Origin: Euborellia annulipes
Taxonomy: Eukaryota; Arthropoda; Insecta; Dermaptera; Anisolabididae
Length of the DNA stretch: 64,000 nt
Assembly (NCBI GenBank): GCA_023213315.1
Contig: JAKCPI010031546.1
Coordinates: 62,001-126,000 of the forward strand
Reading direction: 5' to 3'
Positions within the stretch are counted from its first letter, which is position 1. Each line of letters starts with the position of its first letter. Made by a program: the position numbers and the translations under genes. The notes under the pieces were generated by a model. It did not search any database and was not told the origin of the DNA. It saw nothing but the letters and a program-made list of their open reading frames with translations. Below are positions 34,053-45,482 of the stretch, in pieces.

Positions 34053-34402
34053 GTAAGTGGGTAGCCGTGGAGTGTGGTCTCATGTAAGTTTATATGTCAA
34101 TGAGTGTGTAAGTATGGCGTAGATATTGCATTTTATTTTGGTTATATTTTCGGTCCATTAAGTTTAAACATTTGAAACTAGGTTCTCTATGAAGCATTTA
34201 TTATTCTCTATTGTTATTCTTTCTTTCATACTTCAATCATTACCCTGGTCAAGATTTTAAACAGGCCTACAAAAAAAAGACTGTTATATATCCGGTATTA
34301 GTAATTACTACTTTAAACAAAATTAAATTTTTGCAGGCCTATGTAAATTCTTAGATTTATTTATTAGAAATTTACTCCCATTACTCTATTATATATTAAT
34401 AA

Positions 34403-34953
34403 GGGGTCGTCCACATATTACATGACGCGTTAGGGGGGAGAGGGGTCTGGCCATAACGTTACTAATTGTGATATGGGGGTCCCGGGGGTTTCTCTAGGTG
34501 TGACTTAACAATTCAAGTTAAATTTATAAAATTTTTTGAAAAAAAAGGTCGAATGATTTTCACAACAGGGAAAAATGGAGTGATTGTTTGAGTCATGAGG
34601 GAAAATTTACAAAAAAAAAAAAGGTAAAATAATATGGATTTGGTATACAAAATTTTATTCGGGGGGGAGGAGGGGTAACTAAAATTGCAATTTTCATTTA
34701 TTCTCGCCTCCGGCTCTGAAGACGGCCTAGACCAGTGGCCGAAACGTCTGCCTGGAACGGCAACAATAAAAGAAATAATTTTGGCTGCATATGTCTTGAA
34801 TTTGTTTTGACTCCTTAATAATACTTCCAGCCACAAGGACATATTTCATAATATTTGTAGGGGGGTTTGTTTGTATGTGATTAACTGTGACAGGGGGGCG
34901 AGGGGGACTGGAAAATCGTCAAAAAAGGCGTTACCTAATATGTGGACAAGCCC
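34403..34953. mobile_element. MITE with GGGGTCGTCCACATATTA ends and TAA duplication
   Basis: Left end GGGGTCGTCCACATATTAC and right end CTAATATGTGGACAAGCCC are inverted. TAA flanks both sides (34,400-34,402 and 34,954-34,956), suggesting PIF/Harbinger-type insertion. The 551-bp interior contains G-runs and a hammerhead-like repeat at about 34,690-34,850. The interior frames are not genes. Confidence 0.65.
34710..34757 (+). ncRNA. Hammerhead-like motif inside a MITE
   Basis: Outer strand CCGGCT, CTGAAGA, extra C, strong stem II GGCC/GGCC around TAGACCAGT, GAAAC (34,741-34,745), GTC, TGCCTGG. The GGC/GCC part of stem I can pair. The core is complete apart from the inserted base. Confidence 0.4.
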
Positions 34954-34956
34954 TAA

Positions 34957-36704
34957 TATAAAAAAATATATAGGCCTAGCGAAAGAATTTAACTAAAATA
35001 ATGTATGTCTAATAAATCGATCGATATGTTGAGGTCGGATATTTGGAAAGTTGTAGACAATGCAAATCAAATAAAATGAAAACTTTGAAACTGTAAATAA
35101 AAGCGATAGAGTGAATGAAATAAAGAATAAATAAAGGAACTTTTAAGAAAATTAGTTTATGTTTGAGAAATAAAAACTTATTTTAATAAAAATATATTGT
35201 TGGTAAATCGATAGTTAGGAAAAGTTGGTGGGTTGGTAAATATAACACGATTCTTGAGTTCCAAAATTAGGGTATAGTGGAACAGAATAGTAATTTTTGC
35301 AATTTATTGATAAATTTGAGAATAGCAAAAATAAATTAAATAAAAATATTCAATAATTATTATTAGAATAAAAATAAATTAATCTGCCCATCCAAAACCC
35401 TCCCCCTCCCCACCTAGAACTACAATCTCCCCTAAAAATAGGCCTATTCAAGTTATAAGTATTTTTTTCTTTGATCTTTCTCGGCATCTGTGGCCATTTA
35501 GATCGCGTCCCTAATTTTCTAAATTAATTATTTGTCAATATTATGTAGAAAAATTTTACGGTTCGAGACGGGAAGTGAAACCCTGACCCCTAGAACAATA
35601 GGTGAGATCTTTACCTATGTACTATTGTTAATACTATCCAAGAGCATGTTTTAATCTATAATTTTGGTTGGTAAAAATCCACCCTCTTGTTGCTTTGATT
35701 TTGTATTATTATTATATTGTTTTTGCTTTGATTTTATTTTGTTATTGTATTGTTATTTTTATATTATAGAAATATTAGTTATTGAGAATTTGTAATTTTA
35801 TATGTTGGCTTATATATGTTTGGTGAGGGATGGCGGAGTGGCCTGAATAAAAAAAAACCTACCATATCGATACACTTTTCTTTTTATTAATAACCTTACT
35901 TTCCCATTGTATTACAATATTATTAGTATATTCTACCTAATATGCAACAACGAAGGTAACATAACAAATAAAGGGTCGGACTAAGCCGAGCGCTTTGCCC
36001 ACACACTAATGGTATTCAAAAAAATAATGCAACACGTTTGTTATTTAAGAAAAAATATTGCCCCCCCCCCCTGGATTCTCCCTAATGGTTTTACATATTA
36101 GATATCATTTTACTCGGGACAGTCTAATTTCGATTTTTTTTTACGATTTCCTAAACTTTACCTACCCAACCTATGGTTGGTGAGCAAAGTTAAAAATTAA
36201 AATGTTTCATATAGATAATTTAGAAAATAATGTTTTTCTTTTGGCAATTTTTTACAAACAAGAAAAAGGGATAAAATATAATTAATTGCGGTATATGAAT
36301 ATGTGCGATGAGGGAGGAATTTCAAACATTCTCTAAATTTTAAATTTACTAGCCTATCTACATTTCTAGGTTGAGCAAGATAAGTGTAGGCAGACTTTAA
36401 TTTAAATTTCACGTTCGGAAATTTGTGTAATAAGAAATTCTCTGGTATTTAACCGGAAATGAAAAATATTCTTTAGTTTGTCTTTGTCTCCCCTAAGCCA
36501 TCTGTTGGCATTAGACGCAGTTAAACTCTCTCTCACACATATCTTTTTTTTATACCTGCTGATATTTCTTACGCAGAAAGATGAGATATCAGGGTATATT
36601 TGACAAAAAATTCCCACGAAGCCCATGCCTCGCTAACAACCAGAACTATCTATCAAGTTAATAATAATAATAAAATCTTGTACTTTTGAAATTTAGGTTT
36701 TCTC
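34957..36704. other. AT-rich DNA with a SINE-A relic
   Basis: SINE-A relic in minus orientation at about 35,470-35,640 (TTCTCGGCATCTGTGGCC...GAAACCCTGACCCC). The word GGACTAAGCCGAGCGCTTTG at 35,967-35,986 recurs diverged at 26,205-26,235. A C-run is at 36,061-36,070. No gene recognised. Confidence 0.4.
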
Positions 36705-36982
36705 CTGGAGTCAACAAAATTCTATCCAAAGCTTACTCTTTACTCTACCTCCAATAAAATTTTAAAATCACAAATACGAACAGAATTTGACTATTTCAGC
36801 AGAAATTTGTTAATTAAATTCAATTAAACATCTAATAGTAAAGCCTAGTCAAAATAATTTTCTTACTTTTTGATGACTTTGTTTTAAGAATAAAATTACC
36901 AATTCAAAATTTTTCGGAATGGAGAGGGGAGACTTCTATTCACCTAGTTCACAATAGAAAATAAGGGAATATAATAAAATAA
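36705..36982. repeat. 278-bp direct repeat, left copy
   Basis: Runs from CTGGAGTCAACAAAATTC to AATATAATAAAATAA and is repeated at 37,487-37,764 in the same orientation with only one difference noticed (TTCGGAATGG against TTCGGATTGG). It lacks TG...CA ends and a primer site, so an LTR pair is unlikely. Confidence 0.8.
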
Positions 36983-37486
36983 TTTTTTTCAATATAGGTC
37001 CTAAATAAAAGTAGACTTATTTTATTATATTTTATTGATAAGACCTAAGCCTAAATGGTAATATCCTAAGCATCTAACAAGATTTTTTTTTCTAAAGTAT
37101 ACCTAAGCAACAGACAGATCTAAAACTAGTTAAAATATATAATCAAATAAAAAATTATGAATTATTAATTAGGTACGATATAATATTTTCAAATAAAATC
37201 TTGAAAACTTCTTTGCTTTTAAGCTATGTGAACGGCCTTAATAAAAGATATTTAGGTGATGTATAATATTTTAGAAAATCTTCTAAATATCCCTACGAAT
37301 AAACCGTATTTGTTGAAAAACATCTTGAAATGAAAGCAATACAATAGGAAGAGGATTTTCTTTTCAGAGTCCTGAACAAATTCGAATATCATCAAAAAAC
37401 AGTATGAATGTAAATTTATTTCAGGTAGGAGAAGAATTTTTGGATTTATTAATAAAAATAAAATATTAAAAAAATCTAACAAACAA

Positions 37487-37764
37487 CTGGAGTCAACAAA
37501 ATTCTATCCAAAGCTTACTCTTTACTCTACCTCCAATAAAATTTTAAAATCACAAATACGAACAGAATTTGACTATTTCAGCAGAAATTTGTTAATTAAA
37601 TTCAATTAAACATCTAATAGTAAAGCCTAGTCAAAATAATTTTCTTACTTTTTGATGACTTTGTTTTAAGAATAAAATTACCAATTCAAAATTTTTCGGA
37701 TTGGAGAGGGGAGACTTCTATTCACCTAGTTCACAATAGAAAATAAGGGAATATAATAAAATAA
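37487..37764. repeat. 278-bp direct repeat, right copy
   Basis: Near-identical to 36,705-36,982, offset 782 bp. The near-identity in A/T-rich non-coding DNA implies a very recent local duplication or an assembly duplication. Confidence 0.8.
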
Positions 37765-38129
37765 AAGCTAAAGAGAAGGAAAAATTTCAGATTTTATCAT
37801 AGGGTTTTTTTTTTAATTTTAATATTTTTAAAAACAAAATGGGAGGTATTATAGATAGTACACATTCATTTCATTTAAAATTTTAATTTTTAAAAATAAT
37901 TGATGAATAGCAGGATGAAAAAAAAATATGAAAAAATTTCGTTAACTCTTTGAAGAGTCAAAAAAATATTTTTACATTGCTGTAGTTGATAATTTATGAT
38001 ATAGAAGAAAACGTCGAAGACAAGTATTCAGAAAAGATTGTTTATTCATTATTAAAAGTTGGGTTTTGTAAAATATATGGTTAAAATATTTATATTGGTA
38101 TATAATATAGAATAGCGTGGAGTATAGGG
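37765..38129. other. AT-rich DNA, nothing recognised
   Basis: A/T tracts with a CGTCGAAGACAAG word near 38,013; no exon or repeat family identified. Confidence 0.4.
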
Positions 38130-38290
38130 CACAGCGTGGCGGCGTAGGGTAGGCCCAAGTCCTCCAGCCAGGCATGCAAGGAGCCCAGACACCCTTCCGG
38201 CCGACGAAGGCAGCCCTCGGCGGATCCAAGATGGCCGCCGAAAGCCCGCCAATCAGCGACAGCCACTACGGGAGTACGGGAGGGGAAGGA
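38130..38290. promoter_or_regulatory. CpG-rich promoter with YY1-type and CCAAT sites
   Basis: A compact GC-rich island containing AAGATGGCCGCC (38,228-38,239), close to the YY1 core-promoter consensus, and CCAATCAGC (38,249-38,257), an NF-Y box. CCACTACGGG follows. The sharp composition change and paired motifs are typical of a housekeeping promoter. The YY1 orientation suggests plus-strand transcription, but CCAAT works in both senses; no first coding exon is recognisable. Confidence 0.45.
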
Positions 38291-39811
38291 TAACTAAGGT
38301 ACAGGCCTAACCAAAACACACTCTCTATCTTGATTTTACTCTCTCTGCATCCGAATCTCAAATATCTCGTTTTATTTTAGAGAAAGAAAAAATATTTATC
38401 TTTCTTAAATAATTTACTCTATGAAATTATTAAAAATGGCATAGAATGGAAAGTGAAAAATAAGCGAAATTATATGGGATTGTGCCCACATTGAACATGT
38501 AAAATAAATCATGAAGACAAGTCATCAAAAAGACAAGAATAAAATAAAGAAAATATCAATAATCAATTTTTAACAATTTTTTATTTTATAAAATACCAAT
38601 AGAATAAGAAAATGGAAAATGAAAGTTTAAACAAATAAAAGTTAAAGGTAAGAAAGAGTTGTATAAATTTCTAAAATAATTTTATTTTGGCTAAGATAGT
38701 TATAAACCACAAATGTACTCAAAATAATGGAGGAGTCAACATTTTTAATGACGACGTTTCGAAAAATTAACAATGGCGGTATAATATTTTAAATTGATAA
38801 TTTTATTATTTATATTTGCTAAGTTTTGATATGTTTTTGGGTCATAAAACATATATAGGCCTACATACAACAAATAAATTGATAAAAATTAGGCCAATAT
38901 ATAAAAAAAATTTCAAACTAATCGTTAAAGTCTTTCTTCATAACTATTATTTTTAATTTTATTTTGTTCAGAGCGAGATAAGCTAGAAAAATTATATAAT
39001 TAAAATTTATTTAAGTCGTTTCGACACCAAATGGTATAAATAAATGTCTGGATTCCAATATGGTATTTCATAATTAATATTTGGCATCGTTTAAAGATTA
39101 ACTGAACTAAGATGCCGAAAAAATTTCAGATATTATTATATTTTCTAAAAATCCCTGTCTATTATAATATACCCCTTATAATTGTATTTATTTGTCAAAG
39201 AGTACCGAATAATAAATTAGAAGAAATTTTTAGAGAGAGAGAGAGAAAGAGGAAGGAAAAAGGGTTCGAGATGGAAGGACGCCACGCCGACCTAGAGCAA
39301 GCGAAGCTTGGTTGCTCCCACTCTAACCTAACTGAGACAGACAGACAAGAAGAGGGAAAGAAAAAGAGAGATGTATAGGGAGAGAAAAAGAAAAAGAGAG
39401 ACCCTTTTGTGGGAGAATTGGGACCCTTTGCTAGTACAAAGGGACGGGAGAAAAGAGAGTGAGAGCCAATCGATTTCCAAACGACTCGATCAACCCTGAA
39501 ACCCTCTCTATGGTCCTTCCTCAAACAGATCAAACAATGTGCACAAAAATTATTTTCTACTTTTTCAGTGTTCCCTAACTGAAAATAACTGTTTTCCCTT
39601 ATTTTTTTCCCTTTTTTCCAAGAATATGTACCGAAAATTCCTAAAACAACCCTAAATACCATATTTTTAACATAAAAGTAAGAACCACAAGTCCAAAGTA
39701 TCTAACTATACATGAAACAAAGTCTAGTATTAATAATATCCTGAACAGAATCTTCAGAAAAAGATATTGAATCTAAGCCAAAAACTCAAGACCACTATTC
39801 ATGGACAAATT
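38291..39811. other. Non-coding stretch with SINE relic and purine-rich block
   Basis: At about 38,725-38,780 a minus-strand CGAAACGTCG with TTGACTCCTC flank is probably a decayed hammerhead-like repeat. At 38,990-39,112 is a SINE-B-like relic (ACACCAAATGGTATAAATAA, AAGATGCCGAAAAA). At 39,230-39,480 a purine-rich block (GAGAGAGAGAGAAAGAGG) with mixed-composition sequence could be a 5'UTR; frames on both strands overlap and neither is convincing. Confidence 0.4.
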
Positions 39812-40195
39812 TTACTTTCTCTTACCTATATATATGTAAAGAGAAAGTATATGTTTCATGTCAAAAATTCGATGTCGACATTTTGATGGATATTTACGTT
39901 TTGAGGTTCTCTGAGTCTAAAAAATGGTCTGTCTGTCTGTGTGTATTCGATTTAAACCATGAAGGAATTGAGCTACGAGGATGAAATTTTATAATTAAGT
40001 TAGACACCCCCCTGAGGCGTGAAAATAAAATGTGAACAAAATATCTCAAGAACCAAAAGAGTTAGGAGGTTGAAATTTTATATTTAAGTTAGGTACTCCC
40101 CCCTGAGGCGTGACAAGCTTTGGAACAAAATCGGCCATGAAGTAATTTACTAATGAACTATTTTTTTTTTTCGATTTTCTCAAAATTTTTAAAAT
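39812..40195 (+). mobile_element. Fam-1 element, left half
   Basis: TTTACTTTCTCTTACC/AGAGAAAGTA hairpin, TCGATGTCGACATTTTGATG, GTCTGTCTGTGTG, then two tandem copies of the GTTAGRYACYCCCCCTGAGG segment, and a break at TTTTCTCAAAATTT. Confidence 0.65.
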
Positions 40196-41736
40196 TAAAG
40201 GCCCTGGCTACTTTACATCCCAATGCACATGAGAACCTTTAGAAAATTTCTACTAAAATATATTTACATCTGATTAATTTCCTTATATTCCAGAAAACCT
40301 AGTAGGAGAATTCTTTTCGGAATAGTCTATCCAAGGGTGCATGCGGTCTACCATGAACATTTTTCGGGCCAGAGATGCATCACACTATTAGAAAATACAT
40401 GTATGAGTTTACAGTTATGAGTTCGCAGAATAATTAAATCATATTTGCACATCTATCATATTATTATTATTACAATATTATTATATTATCTATGTTTGCA
40501 TGTAAAAATAATAGAAAACACAATAATAATAAGTCATTATGTTTCAATTTTTCACCACAAAAAATGTCTATGGTGGGTCTAAATCTAATATGGGGATATA
40601 TATGCGGCCCGCTGAGGTATGATGCATTTTCAAAGTAGCCCGCAAGATCATTTGGTTGGCCACCCCGGTCTAATCTAGTAGGCTAACTGACATTTTAAGG
40701 AAAGGTTTTGTATTTCGTAAATGGTGTAAAATTTGGCCTCTTTAGAACTATTATACAATATCGAGTCCGATTCCTTATTTAGAGAAATAATTTTGTGACG
40801 GGAACATTTAAAAATACAATATTTTTAAGGTATTTTCGGCATCGGAGGCCATTTAGCCTCCGTCTTTTTTTATTTCAACTTATTTGTAACCAATTAAATT
40901 GAAATAGATTTTTATTGTCGCATGAGATGAACACTTGACGCCTAGCACAAGAGGCAGAAACTCTACGATTGTGATATGGCCCAAGGGCAAAAGTAAAATA
41001 ATTGGAAATAAAAATAATCTTATTTAAAAAAAAAATTCTTATTTCATAAATCGAAAAACAAAAATGGTTAAACAATTTACTAAAGCATTATGACGTCATC
41101 AATTTCTATTGTCGCCCTTGTTTTCTCCCCTTTGAAACAGCTGTGACGTCACTCTTTCATGTTCTAAATAATCAATAATTTTAATTATAAGGGAATTTTT
41201 ATTTTATTTTGAAACATATTTTCTTTATTATTCAATGATAACGAATATGTCTACTCTTTGTTTACTTTTTATTAATTTTTAATTAAAATTGTTTATATAA
41301 GAAAAAGTTAATTAACATAAGAACAAAAAGTTTACATTATGATTTAAAAAAATTTGGTGTGTGTTAACTGAACATAACACCTAATTTTTCGTATAAAAAT
41401 ATAAAATCACCCATAGGAAAATACGTCTACTTATATTTTGTTAACATAGCCATAGGCATAGGAAGTGGAAAATGATGGGGGAGAGGACTTCGTTTGCGCC
41501 CCACAATAGTTTTTCAGAAATTTTCATAATAATATATCGAAAACTAAATAATATAGAAAGGTGTTTAAGGATTTATTATTAAATTCCGTATATTTTTATT
41601 TATTTATTTATTTATCTTAAACTGATAAATTTTGAATTAATTATTCACACCCAAAAACGTGAAAAATTTCCTAGAGCATTAATTTTATCGAAATAATGTA
41701 GATAAATATTGCTTTAGTATTCTTTTAATTGTGAAC
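40196..41736. other. Non-coding stretch with SINE-A and two CREs
   Basis: Minus-orientation SINE-A at 40,826-40,985 (TTTTCGGCATCGGAGGCC...ATGAACACTTGACGCCTAG). Two CRE palindromes are listed separately. The rest is A/T-rich and no gene was recognised. Confidence 0.45.
41091..41151. promoter_or_regulatory. Paired CRE palindromes
   Basis: Two perfect TGACGTCA sites (41,091-41,098 and 41,144-41,151) only 53 bp apart, separated by a mixed-composition segment with CCTTGTTTTCTCCCC and the E-box-like CAGCTG. Two perfect 8-mers so close are unlikely by chance; an enhancer or promoter is a reasonable guess. Confidence 0.4.
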
Positions 41737-42024
41737 ATTTTTTAGTACTCTTTGGCAGAATTTGTTCAAAAGCTTCGTGTTATGTCCCATTGGGGGTACC
41801 AAGCATAAAAATAAAATTTCAACCCCTAGCTCTCTTTTCGTTCTTGAGATATTTTGTTCACAGACACACAGACAGACCATGTCGCCAAAACAACTTTTTT
41901 GGATTTAGGGGACCTCAAAACGTGTATATCCACCAAAATCTCGAAATCGAATTTTTTACATGAATCCAATACTTTCTCTCTATATATATTTTTTTAACAT
42001 ATATAGAGGTAAAAGAAAGTAAAA
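41737..42024 (-). mobile_element. Fam-1 element, ACTTTCTC half
   Basis: From TTAGTACTCTTTGGC through GTATATCCACCAAAATCTCG and TTTACATGAATCCAATACTT to the terminal ACTTTCTC/GAAAGTAAA hairpin. Confidence 0.6.
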
Positions 42025-42225
42025 GGATAATTGAAATCAGATATACAAGCCCCCCCCCCCCAAAAAAAAAGCAAAATTCATCAATACTAGCCTCTTGAAA
42101 AAACGTTTTAATCCCTTTTGAATTCTGACTTAGGCCTTAGAATATATTTATTTATTTACTTATTTATTCTTTGATTTAAAATAATCTCTTTTGGGCATTA
42201 TGGAATTTGCTCATTTTCCAATTAC

Positions 42226-42302
42226 CTTTTGGTTGTAGTCCAAATGCATCTCGAATCCCATTTGCTCGATCCCTCGATCTCGATGATTCTTTAAAGCCGA
42301 AT
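42226..42302 (-). CDS. Candidate internal exon of an unrecognised gene
   Basis: Minus strand: acceptor TTGAATGTTCCAG (AG at 42,304-42,303), one leftover base, 25 codons and one base G, then donor G|GTAATTG (GT at 42,225-42,224). The peptide FGFKESSRSRDRANGIRDAF continues GLQPK; it is Arg/Ser-rich then a balanced segment, and its base composition differs sharply from the Fam-1 copies on both sides. Its end phase matches the candidate exon at 29,276-29,367 to give QPK-G-YEDLNG. I recognise no family. The two would be separated by a 12.9-kb intron. Confidence 0.45.
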
Positions 42303-42489
42303 CTGGAACATTCAAAAAATAATTATTTATTTAGATGATAGAATGAAAAAAAAACTGACTTTTAAAATGTTCGATTTTCTTACTCTTACTCTTCCTGGTT
42401 ACATATGACCAGCCCTACAACCAGTTCCCAAAAAAATTAATAAAAATTTAAATCGTCTTAAAAAGTTTTCACTTATTTATATAATAAAA

Positions 42490-43168
42490 AATCTGGTATG
42501 ACTGTCGCACAGAACACAACTTTCGATTACCGAAGGTAAGAAAGTTGTGCTTTTCACACCAGATTTTTTGTGTCGAGATATATTTAGTACCCCCGTTATA
42601 TTAGAATTAATAATAATTCATACATTAGTACCCCCGTTATATTAGAATTCAAGATGTAAAATTTATTACGATAAATATTTATATTTGATTACCATGGCAA
42701 CCATTTCTCCTATCCTTCCTATGAAGTACAAGAGTAAAGTGGTCTTCAGGAGATTTCAATGGCAAAATGAGAATATACATTTTAAAGAGCATCTAAAAAG
42801 TAATTGATTTTTGAATTTTAATCAATATCGTTGGGGTTTTGAGAAAATAAAAAAAAAAAAAACTGAAAAAGTACCTCAATAATGTAGTACTTCTCTTTAG
42901 CAGATTTTGATTAAAGGCTTATTTCCACGCTCCAGGAGGGTGTCTAACTTAAATATAAAATTTCAAAATCCTAGCTCTTTTCGTTTTTCAAACCCACACA
43001 GACACACACACACACACAGACAGCCAGACCATGTTGCGAAAACCACTTTTTTGGATTCAGAGGACCTCAAAACGTGTATATCCATCAAAATTTCGACATC
43101 GAATTTTTGACATGAATCCAATACTTATATATATATTAAAATATACATATAGGAAAGAGCAAGTAAAA
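42490..43168 (-). mobile_element. Fam-1 element, complete copy
   Basis: Opens with the hairpin ATCTGGTATGACTG...CACACCAGAT, then TTTTGTGTCGAGATATATTT, CCATGGCAACCATTTCTCCT, AGGAGATTTCAATGGC, an ACACACACAGACAG microsatellite, GAATTTTTGACATGAATCC, and a worn AAGAGCAAGTAAA end. A 30-bp unit (GTACCCCCGTTATATTAGAA) is tandemly duplicated at about 42,588-42,655. Confidence 0.7.
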
Positions 43169-43599
43169 AACAAAATGGAGTCTTTTTGAAATAAAAACAT
43201 AGTCGAGTATGCAAATTGGCGAGTGTGCGAATTGCATTCGACCAATGAAATGAAAGACTCCGCCCCTCACTCTCTTCCCTCTCTCTTTTGTGCAAATTTT
43301 ATATAACATTGCAGAATGACACAGGTTGATATAACCTGTTAGCAAAGTATAAAAAAATTCGTATATTCATTAAAATTTCAAAAAACCGGATGCGGGCAAC
43401 TTGAATCACCTGACGCTGAGTCTAATATTTACAATATATTGTATTATGCGTACCAAATAAATTTAGTTCACTCTATTTGAGATCGACTTAATGAATTTAG
43501 TTTTCAGCGTACAGTTAAAAGAGATGTTCACCCACTCAGGCGCATTCTCTATAGTTATTATCCATATTCCAAGAAACACCGATAATCCCCTTCTTTTAC

Positions 43600-44036
43600 T
43601 TTCTCTTACCTCTATATATGTTAATAAAATATATATAGAGAGAAAGTACGGTATTGGATTCATGTCAAAAATTCGATGTCGAGATTTTGATGGATATTCA
43701 CATTTTAAGGTCCCCTGAATCCAAAAAAAAGTGGTTTTCGCAACATGATCTGTCTGTCTGTCTGTGTGTCTGTGAACAAAATGTCTCAAGAAAGAAAAGG
43801 ACTAGGAGGTTGAAATTTTATATTTAAGGTTGACACCCTCCTAGGATCAGGCACAAAGCTTTTGAACAAAATCGGCCAAAGAGTACTAGTACTTTACTGA
43901 TGTACTTTTTCAGCTTTTTGGATTTTCAATTTGGAGTTTAAACTTTTTTTGTTTAATTATTGTTTTTTTGAAGGGGGGGGGGGGTAAAAATATTTTTGGG
44001 GGGGGGGGGGGGGGGGGGGGGGGCTGTGCCACCAGA
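43600..44036 (+). mobile_element. Fam-1 element with an internal poly-G block
   Basis: Normal left end (ACTTTCTCTTACC/AGAGAGAAAGTA) and body to CTTTACTGATGTACTTTTTC, then a deletion and G-runs (43,975-43,983 and about 43,996-44,023) before the residual end CACCAGATTTTTTT. Confidence 0.65.
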
Positions 44037-44689
44037 TTTTTTTATTTTATATTTGTGTTTTATGAGGTTTAACTCTATCTTCCTCTATGGTCCTGGTCCT
44101 GTGCTAGAATTATTACTTTGGTAAAAATCTATCAAATTATTTCTAAAATTTTTATTTATTTCTTTTTTTTTTTTTTAAGGTTGTCTAAAAATTTTTTGTT
44201 GGTGAGAGTTGTAATTCTTTACTCAAGCTGGTCGTGGTTCTCTTATAAATTTCATGAATAAATTAAAGTTTAATAAATTATTAATATACAAAAGCGGAGT
44301 GAGCGTCAGGAAGGGAGAAGTGGACACGTGCCCTTATAACTTGACAAAAAAAAAAAAAGTTCTGATCTTGAATAAAATTTTGGCATCATCATTAAGCTAT
44401 TTATTTTAAAATTTCATATTCATAAATGAAAATAAAATTTTTCTTTAAATTAGACTATATGAATACAAATCAGCTTTTTTGAAATGAGTGATACATTATC
44501 TTATGGAAAGGCAGATAACCAGATACATGTTGTTTTTTTTTAAGAAGGTCTCTCCTAAAGGATGCAACTTAAACAAATGAGATAAGAAGAAATCTCACGC
44601 TGAAAATCAAGATTTCATTAATAAATTTCTCTGTTACCTTTATGGTTATTTTTTAATGAGTTAGTTATTAATAACAGTCATGTTGTGTA

Positions 44690-45075
44690 TGTGTTAGTGC
44701 GTGTGTTCGCCGGGCGAGGAGGACCAATGATTAGTCAGGAACGAGAGATCAGCCAACCATTGGTCTCTCGCCATTCAGCGTGTGTGTGCAAAATTAAAAA
44801 ATTGCCAAAACCTCCCACTCCCGATGAATTTGAAAAGTAGATGTAGGGTAGAATGAGAGAGTTAGAGTGAGGAGAGAGGGAGCGAGCCCCGCCTTTGCTC
44901 CCCTACAACATGGATAGAATTCATCAGTGATGGGAAAGGAAGGAGGAGGAGAAAACAAGGGGGAGAGAGAGAGTGATAGAGAGGGACAGAACGAGAGAGA
45001 GAGAGAGAGAGAGAGAGTAGATCCCTGAGCGGCAGGAAAATGGCGGCAACACACACACACACACATGTCCATTCA
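44690..45075. promoter_or_regulatory. Mixed-composition block with YY1-like site and GA/CA repeats
   Basis: A GC-richer block with AGCCCCGCCTTT, a GA microsatellite (about 44,990-45,017), AAAATGGCGGCAAC (core at 45,041-45,046, YY1-like) and CA repeats. There are overlapping low-complexity frames on the minus strand. It may be a promoter or 5'UTR of a minus-strand gene such as the one holding the 42.2-kb exon; unproven. Confidence 0.3.
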
Positions 45076-45482
45076 CTGATATTCAATATATCTAAGTAGT
45101 ATAATAATTTCCAAATGTCGGTCTGTCGGTTCTGACCTTCTATCGTTATAAAATTTTTGAAAGAGAATAATCGGATTCCAAAATTAATAAGTTACTGAAA
45201 AACATTTTTTCAAAAAAAAAAAAAAATAATAATTTCTATCATTACAAGCATGTGTAATTCATATTAGAGAGGGCAATATTTAGGATTTGTTAAAAATGAT
45301 CAAAATGCATATAAGCTATATTTTTTTGATTTCTTTTTTTTTGATTTTTAATAGTAAATAAATAAATAAATAAATTTATTACGACCCGCTTAGAGGCACC
45401 AGTCCTCGGTGGCTAGGTCCAGCAAACACAAAACAAATTTAAATACAATAACAAATACAACAAAACAAAAGTATTTACCTTT

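Noticed and set aside
36705..37764. LTR retrotransposon
   Set aside because: The repeats lack TG...CA ends, a primer-binding site, a polypurine tract and any gag/pol sequence; the spacer is only about 500 bp.
39195..39662. 155-codon minus-strand frame
   Set aside because: Contains a long Ser/Phe/Leu stretch encoded by the antisense of a purine-rich microsatellite; no domain and it overlaps a plus-strand frame of the same quality.
44794..45086. Two minus-strand frames with Ser-Leu repeats
   Set aside because: Translation of GA/CA microsatellites.
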